From Coriobacteriia bacterium (GTDB lineage: Bacteria; Actinomycetota; Coriobacteriia; Anaerosomatales; Anaerosomataceae): a DNA stretch of 8,623 nt. Positions 1-7,273 of the stretch are shown piece after piece. Each line of letters begins with the position of its first letter. Within the stretch, counting starts at the first letter, position 1. Under the pieces are notes generated by a model. The model worked only from the letters and a program-made list of their open reading frames with translations. It was not told the DNA's origin and did no database searches. Position numbers and translations under genes: made by a program. The DNA lies in assembly GCA_016938395.1 (NCBI GenBank), contig JAFGUS010000069.1:1-8623 (forward strand), written 5' to 3'.

Positions 1-768
<768 letters not shown>

Positions 769-777
769 GTGCTGTCC

Positions 778-1884
778 TCAGTCCTCCCTCGGCCTCGGGT
801 CCTCGTTCGAATGGTACCGCACCGATGCACCGTGCGCGTGACCGTCTGACGTTCGTCCGAGACCGTCGAGCCACGACAGCACGCCGACGCGGTCGATCAC
901 GCTCGTGAACGACACGCGCTCGGAGAGCAGGTTCAGCGCCAGAAGCACCGCAACGGCAGCTGCAAGCCCCGAGAGCGGCAGCACGGCGGTGAGCAGGAAG
1001 CCGACGATCGCTCCCATGGTGTTGGCGCCCGCGTCACCGAGCATCGCGCGCTCGCCGAGGTCGTATCGCCAGACCGCGACCACCGGTCCCAGCAGCATCA
1101 CCACGATGGCCGCCTGCACGGCGATGGCCTCGGCCTGACCGAGCAGGAGGTCGCTCCCCGGACCAGCGAACGGCGCCACCGAGTCGGAGTAGGCGGCGAT
1201 CACTGCGCGCGCATAGGCGATCGCCGGCAGGATGACCAGGGCGCTGTACGCCTTGAGGGCACGGCCCGGCCGAAGATCGAGCAGGTTGATCAGGTTGGCC
1301 GAGAGCGCGATGGTGGCCGTCGCGAGCGCCCACGCGAGCAGCGACAGCCATCCCGCCGCGCCTGCATCTGCCGCTATGCCCGAGCGCTCGATGATGCGGG
1401 GAGCCGCGCTCGCCCCGTAGAAAAGCGCGATGACGCCGATACCGAGCATCTTGAGCATGCCTGTGGTAAGGCGTCCGTCCTTCAGCACCCCGAAGTGACC
1501 CGCGAATCCCTTGGGACCCGCGCCGCCGAACGCGTCATCGGCAAGGCCGAGCGCGACTACCCCGCTCACCAGGAGGAACGGCACGCCGAAGAGCGGCAGC
1601 CCGAGCGGCGTCGTGGCCACGCGCTCAACCAGCGCAGAGCCCGCCCACGGCGGCAGCCCGGCCATCGCGTCGAGCACGGCCTGTCCTGCGAGCGGCGCGA
1701 GCGCCCACACGAGCCAGACGAGGCCGAGGCTCGCGCTCACGAGCGTCCCCCGGTAGTTGGCACGCTCGAGCGGCCCGCCGGCTGAAGCCGGAACGAGCGC
1801 ACGCATCGCAAGAAACGGTACTGCCACGCCGAACACGAGCGCGACGAGCACCGTCGCTACCCCGCCTGCATCACTCAAATTCAT
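778..1884 (-). CDS. MraY/WecA-family polyprenyl-phosphate sugar-1-phosphate transferase homologue (PNPT, glycosyltransferase 4 type)
   Basis: This 368-residue integral membrane protein probably moves a (N-acetyl)sugar-1-phosphate, or a UDP-MurNAc-peptide-like group, onto a polyprenyl phosphate at the inner face of the membrane. Family marks, in order: GLADDAFGG (113-121, the paired aspartates D116/D117 of the superfamily), GRLTTGMLK (137-145), ANLINLLDLRPGR (196-208, the N-x-x-N-x-x-D loop) and LGDAGANTMGAIVG (282-295, the GD-x-G motif). About ten hydrophobic segments are visible. The HHH-type motif of classical MraY/WecA near the C-terminus is absent; the C-terminus instead reads LSERVSFTSVID and then a polar tail. 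The chosen ATG (1882-1884) has GGAGAGG (1890-1896) at good spacing; an in-frame start 36 bases upstream would add a non-hydrophobic stretch. The gene overlaps the upstream membrane-protein gene by 14 bp and lies 9 bp before pyrG. The superfamily is secure; the sugar substrate is unknown. Confidence 0.85.
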   Translation of the reverse strand: MNLSDAGGVATVLVALVFGVAVPFLAMRALVPASAGGPLERANYRGTLVSASLGLVWLVWALAPLAGQAVLDAMAGLPPWAGSALVERVATTPLGLPLFGVPFLLVSGVVALGLADDAFGGAGPKGFAGHFGVLKDGRLTTGMLKMLGIGVIALFYGASAAPRIIERSGIAADAGAAGWLSLLAWALATATIALSANLINLLDLRPGRALKAYSALVILPAIAYARAVIAAYSDSVAPFAGPGSDLLLGQAEAIAVQAAIVVMLLGPVVAVWRYDLGERAMLGDAGANTMGAIVGFLLTAVLPLSGLAAAVAVLLALNLLSERVSFTSVIDRVGVLSWLDGLGRTSDGHAHGASVRYHSNEDPRPRED

Positions 1885-3958
1885 TGTGCCCTCTCCGCCT
1901 CTCGAGTGCGGCCACCACAAGCGCGGCGGCCGGGAACAGCATGACGAGCGCCGATACCGCTACTCCCGAGTCCTCCGTAAGCACGGCGACGAACGCCGCG
2001 GCGACCGACCCGGTGAGTGCAGCGCTAAGCCCCGCGCTCGTTGAAAGCACCGAGCCGACAAACCCCTTCGGTCTCGCAAGAAGGTACGCGATCGCGCCGA
2101 CTGCGACGGGCAACAGAACGACGATCGGCGTCGCGTTGAGGATGCCCCAGCTGAGCGCAAGCTTGCGCGCGATGAGGTCCCAGAGGCCGCCGCCGGACAG
2201 TACGCGCCCGAGGTGTGAGGGCGCTCCACCCATCGTATCGAGTGCCGCCGCGAGAGCGACGAGCGCCACCGCCCCGGCCACAGCGACAGCTAACCGGCGC
2301 AGGGTGAGCCGCGTGCCGGCGGCCCTCAGGTACGCGCCGAGTATGGCGGCGCCACCCCAGGCAGCGACCCCGATGTTGGCGCCGAGTGCCGGAAGCACCG
2401 CTACGACGACCGCCGGGACTCCTAGCCACAGGTAACCTGAGGCGCGCGTGCGTCCAAACAGGTCCACCCGTCGGGCCACACCGGTCAGAAGTCCGCCCAC
2501 CAGGAGTGCGGCGGCCTCGTTGCCGAGGCCGTAGAAGCGCGCCCCGAACAGCAGCGAGTAGCTGAACACACCACCTGAGGCGGCCGGCCCTCCGAGTATC
2601 TGGTCGGCCGCGATCGCGAGCGCGGTTCCTCCCGCAAGCCACGCCAGTGCTGATGCGGGTCCGCTGCGCAGCGCCTTCACGAGAGCCGCGAGCGCGACGA
2701 CCGCTGTCGCGACCAGGAGTGCGCGATATGCCCCGTCCGCATCGGTCGGCTGACCCGCGAGGCGCGCCAGTAGCGAGCCGGCCGGAAGCGCACAGAGTGC
2801 AACAAGTGCGAAGGCAAGCGCGCGACCAAGTACTCCGGCCGCCGCACCCGGGGCGAAGAGCGCAGCGCCGAGCCCCGCTGCAAGCAGGGCGACCGCGGCC
2901 GCGATGAGCCCGAACCACACGGGCTCGCGCACCGCCTCCAGGGCGCGGGCACTCGCGTCCCGCTCAACCATCGTCTCAAGCCTCAGCGCGGCATCCGGTA
3001 CCGTGCCGGCTACTTCAAGGACGGAACCCGTCATCGTATCCGGAACCTCGAGGCCGAGGAGTGAGACCACGGTGGCCGAGATGTCGGGCAGGGCGATCAC
3101 GCCATCGCGCCTCGTAGCCGGCGAGTGCAGCACACCCGGGCCGAGGCCGTACACGATGGCTGGGCCAAAACCGGGAGGACCGTCGACCGCCAACTGCGAT
3201 GTCGAGATGATCACGAGCACGGCGTCATCGGGAAGCGAGCGAAGCGCGATGCGTGTCACAGCGTCAGTGGTGGTGACACCCGCCTGCCGCGCACTCTCCC
3301 ACGCACTCCCGGTCGAGCCGGCGTCACGCGCACGCGACGCATCACCCGGGTCGAGCACGATAAGCCCCGGCGCGCCCGCATCCTGCCGGATGACATCGAG
3401 CGCTTCCCGGTATGCGACTTCGACCACATCGAGATCGGTCACCAGCCCGGCCTCTGTTCCCGGGGCAGCCTTCAACACGCGCGCTCCGGTCTCATCGTAG
3501 TCGACGATTCCTTCGGTGTCGGCCGCCACGATACGTGCCGGCCTTCGGCCGGGCGGGGTGACCTCATCCAGTGTGCGGGTGGGACTCCCGATGGCCGCCG
3601 TGTATCCCCCGACGGCACGAATCGCACCGCCGAGCAGCCCGAGCGCCGACCCGCCGCTCCCGTCATCGGCAGGAGCCGGGACCGGTGAGCCGGCCGAGAG
3701 TACCGCCGCGCCTCGCACCTCATCGGGTGTCGGGTCGAGCGAGCCTGCGCGGACCGCGGCGCCGGCTACCGCACCCTGCTCGATCATCCGCCAGAGCCCG
3801 GGCGTCGACTCGGGGCTCACATCCTGCCAGGTGAGATACGGCGCCAGAACGACGACGAGCGTCCTGAACACCGGAGTGGGTGCCTGTGCGGCGGCGGGAA
3901 CCGCGCACACGGCCACGAGCGCAGCACACGCGAGACCGAGGCGGAGCGCTCGCTTCAT
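1871..3958 (-). CDS. Exported alkaline-phosphatase-like domain fused to a polytopic membrane domain; function unknown
   Basis: This is a 695-residue protein that I cannot name. It starts with a clear signal peptide: MKRALRLG, a hydrophobic core, and a cleavage-like AAAQA near residue 25. Residues about 30-340 form an extracytoplasmic region with the outline of an alkaline phosphatase/phosphoglyceromutase fold: LVVVLAPYLTW (34-44), a strand DDAVLVIISTSQLA (244-257) where active members carry TSDHG, and a C-terminal GVIALPDISATVVSLLGL (286-303) resembling the usual DI-x-PT-x-L element. The metal-binding Asp/His set is not evident, so this domain is probably non-catalytic. From about residue 347 onward there are roughly nine to eleven membrane segments. 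Polar motifs within them include GARFYGLGNE (472-481), GANIG (526-530), SHLGR (581-585) and TEDSG (661-665); I recall related motifs in unnamed proteins of Firmicutes and Actinobacteria. The ATG at 3956-3958 is preceded by GGGAGGGG (3962-3969). The next upstream start, a TTG at 4060, lies inside a likely promoter. The gene is first in an operon with the PNPT homologue and pyrG, which suggests an envelope-glycan role. Confidence 0.85.
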   Translation of the reverse strand: MKRALRLGLACAALVAVCAVPAAAQAPTPVFRTLVVVLAPYLTWQDVSPESTPGLWRMIEQGAVAGAAVRAGSLDPTPDEVRGAAVLSAGSPVPAPADDGSGGSALGLLGGAIRAVGGYTAAIGSPTRTLDEVTPPGRRPARIVAADTEGIVDYDETGARVLKAAPGTEAGLVTDLDVVEVAYREALDVIRQDAGAPGLIVLDPGDASRARDAGSTGSAWESARQAGVTTTDAVTRIALRSLPDDAVLVIISTSQLAVDGPPGFGPAIVYGLGPGVLHSPATRRDGVIALPDISATVVSLLGLEVPDTMTGSVLEVAGTVPDAALRLETMVERDASARALEAVREPVWFGLIAAAVALLAAGLGAALFAPGAAAGVLGRALAFALVALCALPAGSLLARLAGQPTDADGAYRALLVATAVVALAALVKALRSGPASALAWLAGGTALAIAADQILGGPAASGGVFSYSLLFGARFYGLGNEAAALLVGGLLTGVARRVDLFGRTRASGYLWLGVPAVVVAVLPALGANIGVAAWGGAAILGAYLRAAGTRLTLRRLAVAVAGAVALVALAAALDTMGGAPSHLGRVLSGGGLWDLIARKLALSWGILNATPIVVLLPVAVGAIAYLLARPKGFVGSVLSTSAGLSAALTGSVAAAFVAVLTEDSGVAVSALVMLFPAAALVVAALERRRGHNEFE

Positions 3959-3975
3959 CGGCCCCTCCCGCCTCT

Positions 3976-4024
3976 CGTACGCGCCGGCGTCGTGTGAGGC
4001 ACCACACCGCGGCACCGGCGTACG
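3976..4024 (-). promoter_or_regulatory. Predicted 5'-leader stem-loop upstream of the 695-residue membrane protein gene
   Basis: CGTACGCGCCGG (3976-3987) can pair with CCGGCGTACG (4015-4024) as a 10-bp stem with a two-base bulge (3982-3983). Nested inside, GTGTG (3992-3996) pairs with CACAC (4003-4007) around a six-base loop. The structure would lie in the leader RNA of the leftward operon, ending about 7 bases before its ribosome site at 3962-3969. It could affect translation start or be a chance product of high GC. No T-run follows, so it is not a typical terminator. Confidence 0.3.
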
Positions 4025-4050
4025 GCACCACGGCGAGTGCGCCCGCACGC

Positions 4051-4059
4051 AGTATACCA
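4051..4059 (-). promoter_or_regulatory. Extended -10 promoter for the leftward membrane protein-PNPT-pyrG operon
   Basis: Reading the minus strand, the sequence TGGTATACT (4059 down to 4051) fits an extended -10 element: TGn followed by TATACT, one mismatch from TATAAT. The -35 area near 4074-4079 is poor, as is common for extended -10 promoters. The expected transcript start near 4044 leaves a leader of about 85 bases before the ATG at 3958. This supports the shorter start for the 695-residue protein. Such AT-rich bases are rare in this GC-rich window. Confidence 0.5.
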
Positions 4060-4071
4060 AGCGGCAACCAC

Positions 4072-4102
4072 GTCACAGCACGCCCCTGTAGTCGGCTACA
4101 CT
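4072..4102 (+). promoter_or_regulatory. Candidate murJ promoter with an inverted repeat over the -10
   Basis: A possible -10, TACACT (4097-4102), lies 19 bases after a 4-of-6 match to the -35 consensus, GTCACA (4072-4077). The inverted repeat TGTAG-TCGG-CTACA (4087-4100) overlaps the -10 and could be an operator or a short hairpin. The -35 zone coincides with that of the opposite promoter, so the two would be back to back. The match is weak and partly inferred from position. Confidence 0.3.
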
Positions 4103-4168
4103 GATGCGGTCAGCCGAGTCCGGGGGTCTACCATCGCCAGGCCATCGATAGCACGCTCTACCGCGTCG

Positions 4169-5722
4169 ATGTCGGTCTCGACGCTCGTCTCGCGCATCAC
4201 CGGGTTCGTGCGCACCTGGGCGATGGCGTACGCGCTCGGCGTCACGGCGATCGCCGACTCGTATGACATCGCGAACAACCTCCCGAACATGCTCTTCGAG
4301 CTGCTCGCGGGAGGCGTGCTCTCGAGCGTCTTCATCCCGCTGTTCATGGAGCGGATGCAGAGAGACGGCGAGCACGACGCCTGGCGCTTCGCGAGCTACG
4401 TGCTCAACATCATGGTTCTCGCACTCGGCGCGGTCGCCCTCATCGCCACGGTGTGGCCCGATCCGTTCGTCCGGTCGCAGACGCTCACCGTGCCCGCCGA
4501 GCAGGCCGCCCTCGCCATCTGGTTCTTCCGCTTCTTCGCGGTACAGATCGTCTTCTACGGCATGGGGCTTGTCTTCACCGGCGTGCTCAACTCGTACCGC
4601 CGTTTCCTCGCTCCGGCCATCGCCCCCATCTTCAACAACCTCGTCGTCACCATCACGCTACTTGGGTTCTACGTCCCCCTGCGCGAGAGTGATCCGGACC
4701 TGGCACTCACCGCGCTCGCCGTCGGGACGACGCTCGGCATCGTTGTGATGGCCGCAGTCCAGGTACCGAGCCTTGCCCGTCTCGGATGGCGGCACACCCT
4801 GCGCATCGACTGGCATCACCCGGGGCTCCGCACGATCGCGGCCAAGACGGTCCCGATCCTCATCTACGTGGTGACCAACCTCGTGGCGGTGACGTTCAGG
4901 ACCAACTTCGCAATCGCGACGGGCGAGGGCGGTCAGGCCGCGCTGCGCTACGCGTGGCAGTTCTACCAGTTGCCGTACGGCATCTTCGCCGTGGCGCTCG
5001 CCACCGCGATCTTCCCCGAGCTGGCCGAACGCGGCAACGCGGGTGACATCCCAGGCTTCAGGGCCATGTTTGCCCGCGGGCTGCGCGCCACGACCGTACT
5101 CATCGTTCCGCTCGCGGCGCTCCTGGCCACGCTCGCGACCCCCGTCATCACGCTGTACCGCGCGGGCCGCTTCACCGCCGAGGACATCCCAGTCGTCGCC
5201 GGGGTTCTCACGTGGTGGGCGATCGGTCTGATCTTCTTCGCCGGCTACATGTACGTGCTCAAGTCCTTCTACTCCCTGCAGGACACGAAGACCCCGATGT
5301 ACACGAACATCGCCGCCACATCCGTACACGTGCTCCTGTACGCCGTACTCACGAGAGGATTCGGCGCCTGGGAGGGGCTCGGGATCACGGGCATCCCAAT
5401 CGCCGACGGCATCTTCTTCCTCGGGCACCTCGCCGTGCTCCTTCTCATCCTGCGCATCCGCATCGGTGGCATCGAGGGCCGCTCGGTAGCGGTGACGTTC
5501 ATCAAGACGGCCGCCGCATCAACCGCTGGCGCCGCCGTCGCATGGGTGGTCATGCGCGCCACGGCCGCTCTGGACACCATGAGTGGCGGGTTCATCGCGC
5601 AGCTGCTGATCGCAGGGACCGCAGGCCTCCTGACCTCGTATGGGGCGATGACGATCCTCGGCGTGCCTGAGCTCGCGGCCTTCGCGCGCCGATTGCGCGA
5701 GCGGTTCGGTCGACGCTCGTGA
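4169..5722 (+). CDS. murJ: MurJ/MviN-type lipid-linked oligosaccharide flippase (MOP superfamily)
   Basis: MurJ flips undecaprenyl-linked peptidoglycan precursor (lipid II) across the cytoplasmic membrane. From the ATG at 4169 the protein has 517 residues with about 14 hydrophobic helices, the normal length. SRITGFVR (8-15) matches E. coli SRVLGFAR, so Arg9 and Arg15 equal E. coli R18 and R24, and Asp30 equals D39. NNLPNMLFELLAGGVLSSVF (36-55) and YAWQFYQLPYGIFAVALAT follow. E. coli R52/R53 are Phe43/Glu44 here, and D269, R270 and E273 of helix 8 become Trp263, Gln264 and Gln267; as I remember them, actinobacterial MurJs look like this. The frame stays open upstream to a GTG at 4037 (561 residues), but that stretch has many A/T third positions and contains the likely promoter, so I prefer 4169, although it lacks a clear ribosome site. 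The gene ends in GTGA, a 4-bp overlap with the next gene. The substrate may be lipid II or another lipid-linked glycan. Confidence 0.9.
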   Translation: MSVSTLVSRITGFVRTWAMAYALGVTAIADSYDIANNLPNMLFELLAGGVLSSVFIPLFMERMQRDGEHDAWRFASYVLNIMVLALGAVALIATVWPDPFVRSQTLTVPAEQAALAIWFFRFFAVQIVFYGMGLVFTGVLNSYRRFLAPAIAPIFNNLVVTITLLGFYVPLRESDPDLALTALAVGTTLGIVVMAAVQVPSLARLGWRHTLRIDWHHPGLRTIAAKTVPILIYVVTNLVAVTFRTNFAIATGEGGQAALRYAWQFYQLPYGIFAVALATAIFPELAERGNAGDIPGFRAMFARGLRATTVLIVPLAALLATLATPVITLYRAGRFTAEDIPVVAGVLTWWAIGLIFFAGYMYVLKSFYSLQDTKTPMYTNIAATSVHVLLYAVLTRGFGAWEGLGITGIPIADGIFFLGHLAVLLLILRIRIGGIEGRSVAVTFIKTAAASTAGAAVAWVVMRATAALDTMSGGFIAQLLIAGTAGLLTSYGAMTILGVPELAAFARRLRERFGRRS

Positions 5723-6420
5723 CGGTCACCGCTCTCATCCCCGCTCACAACGAGGCGGAGCGGGTGGGTGCAACCGTCTCAGCCGCACGCTCGGTGCCGA
5801 TGATCGACCGCGTGGTGGTCATCGATGACGGCTCCACGGATAACACCACCGTGGTCGCCGCAGCGGCAGGCGCCGAGGTCGTACGCGTGCCCGTGAACCG
5901 CGGCAAAGGCGGTGCACTGCAAGCGGGCCTCGACCTGGTGCGGGAGGCCACAGACGTCCTCGTGCTCCTCGCCGCCGACCTCGGCGAGAGCGCCTCCGAG
6001 GCCGCACTCCTTCTGTCGCCTGAGCTGGACGGACAGGCTGACATGGCCATCGAAGTTCTGCCGCGACCTGCCGGCTCCGGGGGTATCGGCCTCGTCAAGA
6101 CACTCGCCCGCTGGGGGATCGCGCGGCTCGGTCCTTTCGATGCACAGGCTCCCCTCTCGGGGCAACGCGCACTCTCACGCAGAGCGTGGGAAGCCGCAAC
6201 ACCGTTCGCAGACGGGTTCGGGGTCGAAGTGGCGCTGACGGTGCACGTTGCGCGCGCCGGACTGACCATCGCCGAGGTGCCAACCGCCATGCGCCACGCC
6301 GCAACGGGCCGGGACATACCCGGCTTCATGCACCGCGGCCGCCAGTTCATCGCCGTCGCACGAACGCTCGTCCGTCTGGCGCTCGGCCGTCAGTCGGCTG
6401 CCGGTCCGAAGACCGGGTAG
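5719..6420 (+). CDS. Family 2 (GT-A fold) glycosyltransferase, cytoplasmic
   Basis: This 233-residue protein is predicted to transfer a sugar from a nucleotide-sugar to an acceptor, perhaps a polyprenyl-linked one. Motifs in order: PAHNE (8-12, nucleotide binding), VVIDDGSTDNT (33-43), NRGKGGALQAG (60-70), LLAADLGE (83-90), PLSGQRALSR (145-154), GFGVE (166-170), and a terminal HAATGRD (193-199) with HRGRQF (205-210). At the place of the metal-binding DxD it reads AAD: the first aspartate is replaced and only D87 remains. No membrane segment is obvious, unlike many dolichyl/polyprenyl-phosphate mannose synthases, although the overall outline resembles that group and GpgS-like enzymes. It starts at a GTG (5719-5721) that overlaps the murJ stop as GTGA, so co-translation is likely; PAHNE sits at the normal distance from this start. 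Its 3' end overlaps the convergent steB gene by 31 bp. Donor and acceptor cannot be read from the sequence. Confidence 0.88.
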   Translation: MTVTALIPAHNEAERVGATVSAARSVPMIDRVVVIDDGSTDNTTVVAAAAGAEVVRVPVNRGKGGALQAGLDLVREATDVLVLLAADLGESASEAALLLSPELDGQADMAIEVLPRPAGSGGIGLVKTLARWGIARLGPFDAQAPLSGQRALSRRAWEAATPFADGFGVEVALTVHVARAGLTIAEVPTAMRHAATGRDIPGFMHRGRQFIAVARTLVRLALGRQSAAGPKTG

Positions 6421-7262
6421 TACCCGTCGGCGTCGTCTCCCGGTCCGTAGTAACCACGCGCCCTGCCGGAGAGTATCCACACCAGCGACGCGCGTCCCTG
6501 GGGCGTCCCTATGTGGCCGACAGCGGGCAGCCCCTGGGTTGCACAGCTGGCGGCCACGCCGGCCGACGACGTCTCCGCCTCGGCGCCGACCGACACACCT
6601 CCGTCTGCGACGATGGCACGCGCGAGCGCGAGCGCGAACGGGTCGCATCCTTCAGGACCCGCAGCCATCACCACAATGCCATCGACCGTCACCGTACCCT
6701 CGGTGCTCGGCAGATCATCCATCAGTCCCACGTCAGCCAGGAGCGCGGACAGCGGCTGCTCTCCACCTTCACGCCACTCGGCGGCAAGTGACCCCGCAAC
6801 CTGCTCGACCAGCTCGGGTCCTGCCGGGGCCATCTCCATATCGCGGCCGGCGAAGTAGCCCGCCAGGCCCTCGGGCTCCGTGGTCAACAGGCCGAGTCCG
6901 ACCTCGCGCACGGTCACGAGTATCGCCTCACCGCCCGCTTCGGTCACAGCGCGCTCGACGGCCGGCTGTCCGTCCACCCGGCCGGTGCCGCCGAGCACGA
7001 CAACGCGCAGCCCTTCGAGCCGGTTCTCAGTCATGACCTCGACCGCGTCTTCAGCGAACGTCCGATCACGCTCGAGTCCGAGCCGTAGCTCATCGTTGGC
7101 CGCGCTGATCTCGTCGAAGCGCTGTTGCAGATCCTCTACGAGCGCACTCGACTGGTCGGTGATCATTCCGCGCTCGGCTACGACCGTGCCGAGAAGCAGG
7201 CCGACCGCAAGTGCGAGGAACACGGCGATGAGCGAGGCGACATGGTAGCGCAGGTTGTACAT
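6390..7262 (-). CDS. steB: SteB/MctB family membrane-anchored protein ("copper transporter" family)
   Basis: This 290-residue protein has one N-terminal membrane helix and a large outer domain. The start MYNLRYHVASLIAVFLALAV (1-20), followed by GLLLGTVVAE, is the family signature. A charged helical stretch at about 38-80 is likely coiled coil. The C-terminus has TPQGRASLVWILSG (253-266) and GYYGPGDDADGYYPV (270-284), typical of the family. Mycobacterial MctB (Rv1698) was linked to copper resistance, while SteB of Corynebacterineae works with SteA in the cell-separation pathway involving FtsEX and a peptidoglycan hydrolase. With steA directly upstream, the division role is the better guess; a copper role is doubtful, since only two cysteines (C206, C240) and few histidines are present. 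The ATG at 7260-7262 has a strong AGGAGG (7270-7275, 7-base spacer) that overlaps the steA stop. The 3' end overlaps the opposing glycosyltransferase gene by 31 bp. Confidence 0.9.
   Translation of the reverse strand: MYNLRYHVASLIAVFLALAVGLLLGTVVAERGMITDQSSALVEDLQQRFDEISAANDELRLGLERDRTFAEDAVEVMTENRLEGLRVVVLGGTGRVDGQPAVERAVTEAGGEAILVTVREVGLGLLTTEPEGLAGYFAGRDMEMAPAGPELVEQVAGSLAAEWREGGEQPLSALLADVGLMDDLPSTEGTVTVDGIVVMAAGPEGCDPFALALARAIVADGGVSVGAEAETSSAGVAASCATQGLPAVGHIGTPQGRASLVWILSGRARGYYGPGDDADGYYPVFGPAAD
6401..6426. terminator. Two overlapping hairpins at the convergent gene ends, possible bidirectional stop
   Basis: CCGGTC (6401-6406) and GACCGG (6411-6416) form a perfect 6-bp stem around CGAA. 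CGGGT (6414-6418) and ACCCG (6422-6426) form a second 5-bp stem around AGT. They share bases 6414-6416, so only one can form at a time. They lie where the glycosyltransferase and steB genes overlap tail to tail. No T-run follows on either strand, so intrinsic termination is unproven; a processing or pausing role, or chance, is equally possible. Confidence 0.25.
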
Positions 7263-7273
7263 CGGTCGTCCTC

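Noticed and set aside
2025..2918. 297-residue minus-strand frame inside the membrane protein gene
   Set aside because: It is an Arg/Gly-rich out-of-frame reading of the hydrophobic membrane domain, whose true frame is uninterrupted.
3959..4060. Longer TTG start for the 695-residue membrane protein
   Set aside because: The TTG lies within the extended -10 element, and the added residues would precede a clean signal peptide that has its own strong ribosome site.
4658..5428. 256-residue minus-strand frame opposite murJ
   Set aside because: It is a charged low-complexity product antisense to conserved MurJ sequence.
5745..6350. 201-residue minus-strand frame opposite the glycosyltransferase
   Set aside because: It is the antisense shadow of a gene with clear motifs; no ribosome site or family match.
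6186..6791. 201-residue plus-strand frame spanning the glycosyltransferase end and steB
   Set aside because: It is Arg-rich, out of frame with one gene and antisense to the other, with no recognisable domain.
6390..7262. Calling the SteB/MctB protein a true copper transporter
   Set aside because: One membrane helix and only two scattered cysteines do not support transport; the steA neighbour favours a division role, and the family name is historical.
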